A model generated the notes under the pieces. That model did not search any database and was not told the origin of the DNA. It saw only the letters and a program-made list of their open reading frames with translations. Source: Muricauda sp. SCSIO 65647 (GTDB taxonomy: Bacteria; Bacteroidota; Bacteroidia; Flavobacteriales; Flavobacteriaceae). From it: DNA of 64,000 nt. Where the stretch lies: NCBI RefSeq assembly GCF_021534965.1, contig NZ_CP091037.1:1466501-1530500 (forward strand), written 5' to 3'. Below, piece after piece: positions 56,765 to 64,000 of this stretch (the stretch's first letter is position 1; each line of letters begins with the position of its first letter). A program made the position numbers and the translations under genes.

Positions 56765-57313
56765 TCAGGCATTCGGATTTTTGTCCCTGATACGTTTGTA
56801 CAACCGAATGCCCAACATGAGCAAGATGGCCAACAGCACGATTCCGACGATACCATAGATCCAGTTGAACGCATTCTTGAGCACCACCAAAAATGTGACG
56901 GCGAAGAGCACCAAGGTGGCCACCTCGTTCCAAATCCGCATAAATCGCGAGGTATACCTCACCTCGTCACGCTGTAATTGTTTGAACATCTGATGGCATT
57001 TGAAATGGTAGGCAAACAGTAACACCACAAACCCCAGCTTGACATGCATCCAAGGTTGTGACAACCATTCAGGTATGAGGTGCAACAACCAAAGGGCAAG
57101 CAAGGTGCACAGAATGGCCGAAGGCCAGGTGATGATGAACCACAACCGCTTGGTCATCAATTTCAATTGTTCGGTCAGGATTTCCCTTTCGGGGGATGGT
57201 TTTTCATTGGCCTCTATATGGTAAATGAACAGGCGGGGAATATAAAAGAGCCCGGCAAACCATGTGACCACAAAGATGAGGTGTAAAGCTTTGATGTAGT
57301 TGTAAAGTTCCAC
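56765..57313 (-). CDS. HemJ-like protoporphyrinogen oxidase (CopD family)
   Basis: A 182-residue membrane protein with four helices. The His near the start (IKALHLIFVVTWFAGLFYIPRLFIYH) and the LMTKRLWFIITWPSAI segment match HemJ, which oxidises protoporphyrinogen IX in haem synthesis. It is annotated in many Bacteroidota as CopD family. A TACCTTTG box is 35 bp upstream. Confidence 0.82.
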   Translation of the reverse strand: MELYNYIKALHLIFVVTWFAGLFYIPRLFIYHIEANEKPSPEREILTEQLKLMTKRLWFIITWPSAILCTLLALWLLHLIPEWLSQPWMHVKLGFVVLLFAYHFKCHQMFKQLQRDEVRYTSRFMRIWNEVATLVLFAVTFLVVLKNAFNWIYGIVGIVLLAILLMLGIRLYKRIRDKNPNA

Positions 57314-57348
57314 TATAGTCGCTAGGTGTTGGTGTAGGATTACGGTTT

Positions 57349-57356
57349 CAAAGGTA
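57349..57356 (-). promoter_or_regulatory. Candidate -7 box for the HemJ-like gene
   Basis: Minus-strand TACCTTTG, identical to the yicC box. Confidence 0.35.
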
Positions 57357-57401
57357 GGGATTTATGCATGGGGCATTGATCGTCATTTACTCTTTTTATC
57401 G

Positions 57402-59183
57402 TTATTGAATACGCTCCATTTCTACCCAAAAGGGCAATATACGTTTGCCATCGATCGCATAGAACGGGATCAGATCGCAATCCATTTTTGGCAGGGATAC
57501 GTTTTTCATTTCTATCAGGTCGGCGCCCTCTATTTTGTTTTCCATGGTATTGACCAGCGCGCTTGTTTCCAGCATCATCTTGCCCCCTTTTTTCAATGGC
57601 TTCGTAAACTTGAACCTGATGTTATACTGCCCTTGCTCAAGCCGTATCCTCCATTTTCCAAAGACTTCATCTTGTGCCCAAATACCACGGTCTCCGCTTG
57701 CATCGTTCCGGTTCAAAAAAATGGGGTTTTCATGGTCTGTGCCGACAAAGATCCGAGGTGGATCGAGCAGGTTGTCTGAACGGATCAGTTCTTGGTACAG
57801 TGCATCCATTTGATCTTTGTAGGTCTTCACCAATGGGGTATTTTCAACGGCCAGATTGTTTTGCTCATAGGGGTCTTGGGCGATATCATACAGCTCAAAA
57901 CCGTTCAAGGAAGCATCAAAATCGGTCTGGGCCACCAGTTTGTAGGGCTCTTTTTGTAGGGCCATGTTTCTATAGCGCACGGGGTACTTCCTCGTCCAAT
58001 AAAAGAAAAGGGGGCGTGGTGCCCAATCGCCTTTTTCTTCCATCAGGGGCACTAGGCTTCTGCCATCCCATTGGTTATCTTCGGTCGGTTCAATGCCACA
58101 GATCTCGGCAAGGGTGGGCAGCACATCGATATGTGCGGCGGCGGTGGCTATATCGCTATTCCCTTTCAGCCTTGCGGGATATTTCAGGTAAAAAGGCACC
58201 CTTACCCCACCGTTATGAACACTGCCCTTTCTACCCTTCATTCCCGCTACATAGCGCACCTGTTGGGGGCCATTGTCGGTCATGAAGATGATCAGCGTGT
58301 TCTCTTCGATGTTGAGGTCTTTCAATTTTTGCACGATTTTTTCGATGTTGTCATCGATATTGGTCACCATGGCATAGACCCTCCGGGCATCTTCCTTGTC
58401 TTGCTCCGTCATTTCAACAAAGGGGCGGGGATCATCTTCAAATCCGGCAGCGGGATCCACTTGGCTATATAGTTGATAGTATTGTTCCGGCACCTGTAGT
58501 GGGGTGTGTGGGGCGTTGAATGACAAATAGCAGAAGAAAGAGCCAGACTTGTTCTTTTCAATGAAGCGAATGGCCTCTTCAGTAAAGATATCACTGCAAT
58601 ACCCTTGGTATTTTTGCCTTGTGCCGTTATGCCAGAGTACGGGGTCAAAATAACTTCGATTCCCTTGAAAATAGGTGGTAAAATCGCCTACTTGGCCCAT
58701 ACCCCCCGATAGGTGCATGACCACCTCGTCAAAACCTTGGTCTTGGGGCCTACTCGGATAATTATCTCCCAAATGCCATTTGCCAAAGATTCCTGTTGTA
58801 TAGTTTGCGGTCTTTAGCATTTCGGCAATCGTCACTTCGCTCGGTGCCATAATGGCCCCTCCGTTATAGGTATCCCTGATCCCCGTTCGCAATGAATACC
58901 GACCGGTCATCAAACTGGCCCGGGTCGGTGCACAAACCGGGGAAACGTAAAAATTGTTGAACCGCACACTCTCTTTGGCCAAAGCATCTAGGGTCGGGGT
59001 CTTCACATGCGGATTGCCCGTCACCCCCAAATCTCCGTAGCCTTGGTCATCGGTAATGATGATAATCACATTGGGCCGCTCTGATTCTTGGCCTACAACA
59101 TTCAAGGGCAGCGACAAAAGACCGATCACCATTAAATAGCCGAGAACGGTTCTGTATCTATTGACATTCTTTTTTTTGTTCAC
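57402..59183 (-). CDS. Secreted arylsulfatase (formylglycine sulfatase)
   Basis: A 593-residue exported sulfatase with a signal peptide ending NVVGQ. C84 in SPVCAPTRASLMTGR is the site converted to formylglycine by an anaerobic- or FGE-type maturase elsewhere. The metal-binding start NVIIIITDDQGYGDLG and the GKWHLGDNYP and FMTDNGPQ blocks complete the alkaline-phosphatase-fold active site. A C-terminal beta region of about 90 residues follows. Marine flavobacteria use such enzymes to desulfate algal polysaccharides. No glycoside hydrolase is next to it. Confidence 0.92.
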   Translation of the reverse strand: MNKKKNVNRYRTVLGYLMVIGLLSLPLNVVGQESERPNVIIIITDDQGYGDLGVTGNPHVKTPTLDALAKESVRFNNFYVSPVCAPTRASLMTGRYSLRTGIRDTYNGGAIMAPSEVTIAEMLKTANYTTGIFGKWHLGDNYPSRPQDQGFDEVVMHLSGGMGQVGDFTTYFQGNRSYFDPVLWHNGTRQKYQGYCSDIFTEEAIRFIEKNKSGSFFCYLSFNAPHTPLQVPEQYYQLYSQVDPAAGFEDDPRPFVEMTEQDKEDARRVYAMVTNIDDNIEKIVQKLKDLNIEENTLIIFMTDNGPQQVRYVAGMKGRKGSVHNGGVRVPFYLKYPARLKGNSDIATAAAHIDVLPTLAEICGIEPTEDNQWDGRSLVPLMEEKGDWAPRPLFFYWTRKYPVRYRNMALQKEPYKLVAQTDFDASLNGFELYDIAQDPYEQNNLAVENTPLVKTYKDQMDALYQELIRSDNLLDPPRIFVGTDHENPIFLNRNDASGDRGIWAQDEVFGKWRIRLEQGQYNIRFKFTKPLKKGGKMMLETSALVNTMENKIEGADLIEMKNVSLPKMDCDLIPFYAIDGKRILPFWVEMERIQ

Positions 59184-59234
59184 TGCTCTTTTTTTAGTCT
59201 ATAGTTTATAGGTAGTAGTTTTTAGTCTCTAACA

Positions 59235-59530
59235 TCCAACGCCTAGCATCTGGCGCATAGCACGCAGCACCCAGCATCAAGCTTCCAAATCTCAAATTCC
59301 AAGTTCAAAGTTCCAAGTTCTTACTTCCAACCTCTAACCTCTAGCTTCCTACTTCCAACCTCTAACCTCTAACTTCCTACTTCCAACAGCATCGTGCATC
59401 GTGCATCGTGCTTCCAAATCCCAAATCTCAAATCTCAAATTCTAAGTTCTAAGTTCTTACTTCTAACCTCTAACTTCCAACTTCTAACTTCCTACTTCCA
59501 ACCTCTAACTTCTAACTTCTACCGTCCAAC
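59235..59530. repeat. Degenerate 7-bp-period tandem repeat block
   Basis: The gap between the sulfatase and VPS10-like genes is filled with units such as CTAACCT, CCAACCT, CTAACTT, CATCGTG and AAATCTC, all with a 7-bp period. The block around 59280-59392 is repeated at 59409-59530 with the same order of sub-units (TTCCAAATC-, AAATTC-, AAGTTC-, TTACTTC-, ACCTCT-type), so a larger duplication lies on top of the heptads. No gene, promoter box or stable terminator is visible in it. Confidence 0.75.
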
Positions 59531-59534
59531 AAAA

Positions 59535-62500
59535 CTACTCCTCCACCGACAAATACTTCAACCCCAGTGCATTGAACTCATCGTTAAAGGCCTTCATCTC
59601 TTTATCGACCAACGCATCAAACGCTCGCAACTGCGTATTGACCTTGGTGGTCATCTCGTTCTTCACCGCCACATCTTGGTCAGTGGGCGGAAAATCATCG
59701 ATGGAGACCAATCTATTCAAATGCGCCAATTTGTTGTTCAGCCGAATCGGAAAGTTCAGCGGGTCTTGATTGCTTCGGTTCTTGGTCTGATAGAGTGCCT
59801 TTTCGATTTCAGAAAACCCTTCTTTCATCTTTTTGGCCTTCTCAACCAGGGCCTTGGTCTGTTCATCACCCTTATACTGCTTTACAAAGGCATCGAGTTT
59901 TTCATTGATCTTTCTGATCTTTTTGATGCTCTGGTGGGCCCTATCGATCGTTTCATTGATACTGGTGATAAAGTCATACTGTTTTTGCATATCGGCTACG
60001 GATACCTCGGCCCGTGGGTCAGGCAAAATCTTGAACCGCTGTGTTTGGGCCGTTCCATTGACGTTCAGCGACACCTGGTAGTCACCGGGCACCGCCTTGG
60101 CCCCATCGAGGCTCGCCGCCCATAAAATCATGCCCTTCAGCTTCTCGGCCCCTTTGCCACGGGTATCCCAGACATGGGTATTGCCGCCCGCTTCGACTTT
60201 TAGTTTTTTGTTTTTCTCCTTGGCATAGGTGCTGTAGCTGGCCAGACTATCACCCCTCATATTGAAATAGGTCAGGGCGACACTGTCTTTTTCTTGATCA
60301 AAATCTCTTACATAGAAATGGGTAATTACCCCGTTGGGATGGTTCTGCCCCGCGGTTTTCGAGGGTTCTTTTAGGGTCCTCCCCTTGGTGCGGTACGAGT
60401 CTTTCGGAGCAAAAAGCTTCGCTCTGGTGGCCCCATCGGAAGCCTTGACCTGGTGCAGTACCGTGAGGTCATCCACGACCCAAAGACTGCGCCCTTGTGT
60501 GGCCACCACCAAATTATCGTTTTTGATCGCTAGATCGGTAATGGGCACGATGGGCAGGTTCAATTGAAACTTTTCCCAATTCTGGCCATCATTGAACGAA
60601 ATGTACATGCCCGTTTCGGTACCCGCGTACAATAGTCCCTTGCGTTTGGGGTCTTCGCGGACCACCCTCGTGAAATGTTCACTTTCGATGCCGTTGGTGA
60701 TCTTTGTCCATGTTTGGCCATAGTCGGTGGTCTTATAGAGGTAAGGGGCAAAATCACCCAGTTTATAACGTGTGCCCGCCATATAGCAGGTGCCTTCATC
60801 AAAGGCGGAAGGCTCTATGCTGTTGATCATCATCCATTCGGGCATGCCCTTGGGGGTGATGTTCTGCCAAGTCTGGCCCCCGTCTTGGGTGATATGCACA
60901 AGTCCGTCGTCACTACCGACCCAGAGCAGCCCTTCTTTCAGCGGACTCTCTTGCGCGGCGAAAATGGTGCAGTAATACTCCACCCCCGTATTGTCTTGGG
61001 TGATAGGTCCGCCACTGCTCACCAGTTTGTCGGGGTCGTTGCGGGTCAGGTCATCACTCAACCGCTGCCAGCTCTGGCCCTCATTGGCGCTCATATGCAC
61101 ATGGTTCGAGAAGGTATAGAGCTTTTTGGGATCGTGCTTGCTAAAGATAATGGGGAAGTTCCATTGAAAGCGGTACTTCATGCCCTCGGCCCCGTACCCC
61201 ATCGGGTTATCAGGCCATACGTTGATGCCTCGCACGGTTCTGTTGTCATGGTTCACCCGTGTGAGGAAACCGCCATAACTACCCCCATAGACGATATCGT
61301 TGTTGGTGGGGTCAATGGCGATATGGGCGCTCTCGCCCCCTGCGGTGGGTTCCCAATCATCTTCATCGATGGTGGCCCCATCACTGCGGTGCTTGATGCG
61401 CACGGTCGAATTGTCTTGCTGTGCCGCGTAGATACGGTACGGAAAGGCATTGTCGGTCGTCACCCGATAGAACTGTGCCGTGGGTTGGTTATAGTAGGTG
61501 CTCCAGGTGGTACCACCGTCATAGCTGACCTGTGCCCCACCATCGTCGCCGATGATCATGCGCTGACTGTTTTCGGGAGCAATCCACAAATCATGGTGGT
61601 CGCCATGGGGGGCATTAAAGGTATTGAAACTCTTACCGCCATCGGTGCTTTTATGATAACGTACGTTGAGCACATAGACCACATCTTGATCTTTGGTATC
61701 GGCATACACACGGGTGTAGTACCAGGCCCGTTGGCGCAGTTTTCGTTCATCATTGACCTGCACCCATGTCTTGCCCGCGTTGTCAGAGCGGTACAGTCCT
61801 CCCTTTTCTTTGTTCTCGACAATGGCGAACACCCGTTCAGGGTTTACGGGCGATACCGAAACCCCGATAATGCCCAAAGTGTCTTTGGGGAAGCCATCGT
61901 TTTTGCTGATCTCTGTCCACGTGTCACCGCTATCGGTACTCTTCCACAGCGCTGAACCCTCGCCCCCGCTGCTCAAACTGTAGGGGGTGCGCTGAACCCG
62001 CCAGGTGCTGGCATACAGAATACGGGGATTGTTCGGGTCGAAGGTCAGATCGACCGCCCCGGCCATATCGTTGACGAACAATAGCTGTTTCCAAGTCTTG
62101 CCCCCATCGGTGGTCTTGTAGATGCCCCGTTCTTTGGTGGGTTTGTAAATATTGCCCATCACGGCCGCATAGACCGTATTGTAATCGGTGGGGTGCACCC
62201 GCAATCGCGACACATGACGACTCTTTTCGAGTCCGGCCGGTTGCCAGGTCTTGCCTGCATCGACGGTTTTCCAGATTCCATAGCCTGAGGAGACATTGCC
62301 ACGCACGGTCTTTTCACCCCCGCCCACATAGATGACATTCGGGTCGCTCTTGGCCACCTCAACGGCCCCTATACTGCCCCCAAAATAGCCATCGGATATG
62401 TTTGACCAGGCACGGCCACCGTCGGTGGTTTTCCATACGCCGCCCCCTGTGGCTCCAAAGTAAAAGAGGTTGGGTTCACCGGGCACTCCGGTTACCGCCG

Positions 62501-62675
62501 CCGAGCGCCCCCCACGAAAGGGACCCACCAAACGGTATTCGAGGCTTGAATAGAGCGCCGAAGGTATGTCAGACGACGATTGGGTCGTTTTCTTGCGCCG
62601 TTGCGCTTCAGCGGTAAAGGTGAAGAAGGTCAGGGCCAGCAATACGATGCCAGCTTTGGAAAGCAGAAATTTCAT
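59535..62675 (-). CDS. Secreted VPS10/sortilin-like beta-propeller protein
   Basis: A 1046-residue exported protein with a signal peptide ending TAEAQ. About eleven Asp-box/BNR motifs (for example KTTDGGRAW, KTTDGGKTW, TQDGGQTW, KTTDYGQTW) run from residue 85 to about 680 and predict a multi-blade propeller pair, as in the sortilin-like glycosyl-hydrolase-annotated family. A C-terminal region after about 900 is helical and coiled-coil-like. Function unknown; catalysis is not proven for this group. Confidence 0.87.
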   Translation of the reverse strand: MKFLLSKAGIVLLALTFFTFTAEAQRRKKTTQSSSDIPSALYSSLEYRLVGPFRGGRSAAVTGVPGEPNLFYFGATGGGVWKTTDGGRAWSNISDGYFGGSIGAVEVAKSDPNVIYVGGGEKTVRGNVSSGYGIWKTVDAGKTWQPAGLEKSRHVSRLRVHPTDYNTVYAAVMGNIYKPTKERGIYKTTDGGKTWKQLLFVNDMAGAVDLTFDPNNPRILYASTWRVQRTPYSLSSGGEGSALWKSTDSGDTWTEISKNDGFPKDTLGIIGVSVSPVNPERVFAIVENKEKGGLYRSDNAGKTWVQVNDERKLRQRAWYYTRVYADTKDQDVVYVLNVRYHKSTDGGKSFNTFNAPHGDHHDLWIAPENSQRMIIGDDGGAQVSYDGGTTWSTYYNQPTAQFYRVTTDNAFPYRIYAAQQDNSTVRIKHRSDGATIDEDDWEPTAGGESAHIAIDPTNNDIVYGGSYGGFLTRVNHDNRTVRGINVWPDNPMGYGAEGMKYRFQWNFPIIFSKHDPKKLYTFSNHVHMSANEGQSWQRLSDDLTRNDPDKLVSSGGPITQDNTGVEYYCTIFAAQESPLKEGLLWVGSDDGLVHITQDGGQTWQNITPKGMPEWMMINSIEPSAFDEGTCYMAGTRYKLGDFAPYLYKTTDYGQTWTKITNGIESEHFTRVVREDPKRKGLLYAGTETGMYISFNDGQNWEKFQLNLPIVPITDLAIKNDNLVVATQGRSLWVVDDLTVLHQVKASDGATRAKLFAPKDSYRTKGRTLKEPSKTAGQNHPNGVITHFYVRDFDQEKDSVALTYFNMRGDSLASYSTYAKEKNKKLKVEAGGNTHVWDTRGKGAEKLKGMILWAASLDGAKAVPGDYQVSLNVNGTAQTQRFKILPDPRAEVSVADMQKQYDFITSINETIDRAHQSIKKIRKINEKLDAFVKQYKGDEQTKALVEKAKKMKEGFSEIEKALYQTKNRSNQDPLNFPIRLNNKLAHLNRLVSIDDFPPTDQDVAVKNEMTTKVNTQLRAFDALVDKEMKAFNDEFNALGLKYLSVEE

Positions 62676-62774
62676 GATAGGTATTTTGAATTAGTCAGAA
62701 GCTAAAAATACGGAAAATGGACATCTTTTTTTCATTAAAAATTAACATCCCGATAAGTTCTTAGAGTCTTTTGT

Positions 62775-62782
62775 TAGCTTTG
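62775..62782 (+). promoter_or_regulatory. Candidate -7 box for the methyltransferase gene
   Basis: TAGCTTTG ends 18 bp before the ATG at 62801 and matches TAnnTTTG. Confidence 0.4.
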
Positions 62783-62800
62783 AGTGTATTTAGCAGATTT

Positions 62801-64000
62801 ATGAGATATTACGGAGCCAAAACAAAACTTCTCCCACTTATAGAAGAAGTAGTCAAATCAACTGGAGTAAATGGAACATCAAATTTTGTTGACTTATTTG
62901 CCGGCACTACTTCCGTTGGACAGCATTTTAAAAAGTTAGGCTATACGGTTTATTCTAACGATATGTTAGAGTTTTCATATGCTTTATCAAAAACGTATAT
63001 AGAACTCAACAAAGAACCTCAGTTCAAAAAACTCAATTCGAAATTAAAGCTAAAAAATGGCATAAGCTCATTGTTAAATTATTTAAACAAGTCAGATACA
63101 AATACTCAAGGTTTCATCTATGAAAACTACTCCCCAAATGGAGAAAGGATGTACTTCACAGATGAGAATGCTCAAAAAATTGACACATTTAGAACTCTAT
63201 TTGAGGAATGGAAAAATGAAAAATTAATCAATGAATTAGAGTACTATTATTTAATTACCTCTTTACTACGTGGAGTTAATTTAATTAGTAACGTTACTGG
63301 CACTTATGGGGCCTATTTAAAAACTTGGGATAATCGTGCATTAAAACCTTTAATTCTTGAAGAAGTTCCGATTATTAAAAGTTCTACCAAAAACAAGGCT
63401 TTTAAAAAAGATGCCAACGAGCTAATAAAGAGCATTAAACCTGACATTCTTTATTTAGATCCACCTTACAATTCAAGGCAGTATGCATCAAATTACTTCC
63501 TACTTGAACTAATTGCAGAAGGCTGGTTTGGCGAAAAGCAACCAGAAATATATGGCAAAACAGGAATGAGAAACTATGAACATCAGAAATCTGATTATTG
63601 TTCTAAAACTAAAGCATTAAACGCGTTAGAGGATTTAGTTCTGAATGGCAGTAAAGCAAAATATATTCTCTTAAGTTACAATAACGAAGGTGTTATTAGT
63701 CAACCTGGTATTCAAAAAGTTTTGGAAAAAGTTGGCGAGGTTGAAACAATGTTTGAAAATCATAAAAGATACCGAAGCATAAATCAAACCGTTGAAGACC
63801 CACAATTGACGATGGAATTTGTTTATAAAGTAAAACCAAAAAAAACAGTCAACAAGACCAACAATTTATCTGGCAAAGAATGGTTGCAAAACTCTTTCAG
63901 TATATGGAGAGAATTAGGAAAGACTGACGAGGAAAGAAAGTTAAACCATCCTGCAATTTTCACAATAAAACTTGCCTCAAAATTAATTGACACTTTTTGC
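62801..64000 (+). CDS. D12-class DNA adenine methyltransferase, probably fused to a second methyltransferase (3' end missing)
   Basis: An open frame of 400 codons runs off the right edge. MRYYGAKTKLL at the start is the D12-class signature. Motif I is DLFAGTTSVG at residues 31-40 and motif IV is DPPY at 220-223, so residues 1-350 form an N6-adenine methyltransferase. From about 363 a new segment reads WLQNSFSIWRELGKTDEERK and then HPAIF (H383), which resembles the region before motif I of N4/N6 beta-class methyltransferases. The window ends there. Codon use is much more AT-rich than in every neighbour, which suggests recent transfer, perhaps as part of a restriction-modification system to the right. 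Confidence 0.85.
   Translation, partial: MRYYGAKTKLLPLIEEVVKSTGVNGTSNFVDLFAGTTSVGQHFKKLGYTVYSNDMLEFSYALSKTYIELNKEPQFKKLNSKLKLKNGISSLLNYLNKSDTNTQGFIYENYSPNGERMYFTDENAQKIDTFRTLFEEWKNEKLINELEYYYLITSLLRGVNLISNVTGTYGAYLKTWDNRALKPLILEEVPIIKSSTKNKAFKKDANELIKSIKPDILYLDPPYNSRQYASNYFLLELIAEGWFGEKQPEIYGKTGMRNYEHQKSDYCSKTKALNALEDLVLNGSKAKYILLSYNNEGVISQPGIQKVLEKVGEVETMFENHKRYRSINQTVEDPQLTMEFVYKVKPKKTVNKTNNLSGKEWLQNSFSIWRELGKTDEERKLNHPAIFTIKLASKLIDTFC

Noticed and set aside
57674-58285. A 203-codon plus-strand frame inside the sulfatase gene
   Set aside because: Arg/Pro/Ser-rich composition typical of antisense frames. The sulfatase active site is intact on the other strand.
59235-59530. The repeat block as a CRISPR array
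   Set aside because: The units are 7 bp and degenerate, with no 25-40 bp repeats or unique spacers, and no cas genes are in the window.
59394-60125. A 243-codon plus-strand frame that starts in the repeat block
   Set aside because: Its first 40 codons are read from 7-bp repeats and the rest is antisense to the VPS10-like gene. No promoter or family match.
60675-61955. A 426-codon open frame on the plus strand
   Set aside because: It lies wholly antisense to the VPS10-like gene, whose signal peptide and Asp-box repeats are clear. The plus frame has no recognisable domain and is explained by codon bias of the real gene.

Overview
The window looks like a chromosome segment of a marine member of the Flavobacteriaceae (Bacteroidota), close in style to Muricauda/Allomuricauda/Maribacter. 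The reasons are the gene families present (DUF6503 and DUF1080 lipoproteins, TAT-exported Gfo/Idh/MocA and GMC enzymes, a LytTR regulator paired with a TPR kinase, a VPS10-like propeller protein), the moderate GC content, lipoprotein signals ending in SC or GC, and start-proximal TAnnTTTG boxes typical of the Bacteroidota housekeeping sigma factor. I saw no rRNA, tRNA, CRISPR array or insertion sequence. Genus-level placement is an inference.

Layout. 1-4930: a phosphate transporter cut by the left edge, a DUF6503 protein, and a yicC-gmk-nadD operon. 5000-17604: a sugar-oxidation locus made of two DUF1080 lipoproteins, two xylose-isomerase-like TIM barrels, two GMC flavoprotein oxidoreductases, one TAT-exported gluconate-dehydrogenase-type small subunit, one Gfo/Idh/MocA enzyme and two MFS permeases, with an ASCH and a DinB protein among them. 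17606-22173: the nrdBA operon with terminators, a palindrome upstream of nrdB, and a small decayed gene. 22414-36342: a LytTR two-component pair, a set of housekeeping genes (DUF3109, MarC, S41 protease, dCMP deaminase, HupE, TerB/DnaJ, bacilliredoxin, acyltransferase, HD hydrolase, a second Gfo/Idh/MocA), then a LysE exporter and an HxlR/NTF2-like divergent pair with two tandem operator-like sites.

36402-45756: an accessory carbohydrate cluster. An AraC regulator faces a tightly packed operon of PhyH dioxygenase, TIM barrel, GH127 lipoprotein, GH13 lipoprotein and esterase, followed by a second AraC regulator and an alpha/beta hydrolase whose nucleophile position is a cysteine. 45854-62675: a secreted DinB protein, an S41 peptidase lipoprotein with a C-terminal glycan-binding-like module, an ECF sigma factor with a YCII partner, a PLP decarboxylase, a radical SAM protein, a sensor kinase, a HemJ-like protein, an arylsulfatase, 250-300 bp of 7-bp-period repeats, and a 1046-residue VPS10-like propeller protein. 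62801-64000: the first 400 codons of an AT-rich DNA adenine methyltransferase that appears to be entering a second methyltransferase domain when the window ends.

The most system-like regions are the sugar locus at 5000-17604, whose parts fit a route that oxidises glycosides at C3 and then cleaves the keto-glycoside, and the PhyH-TIM-GH127-GH13-esterase operon at 37379-43659, which has no SusC/SusD pair and whose substrate cannot be named from sequence.
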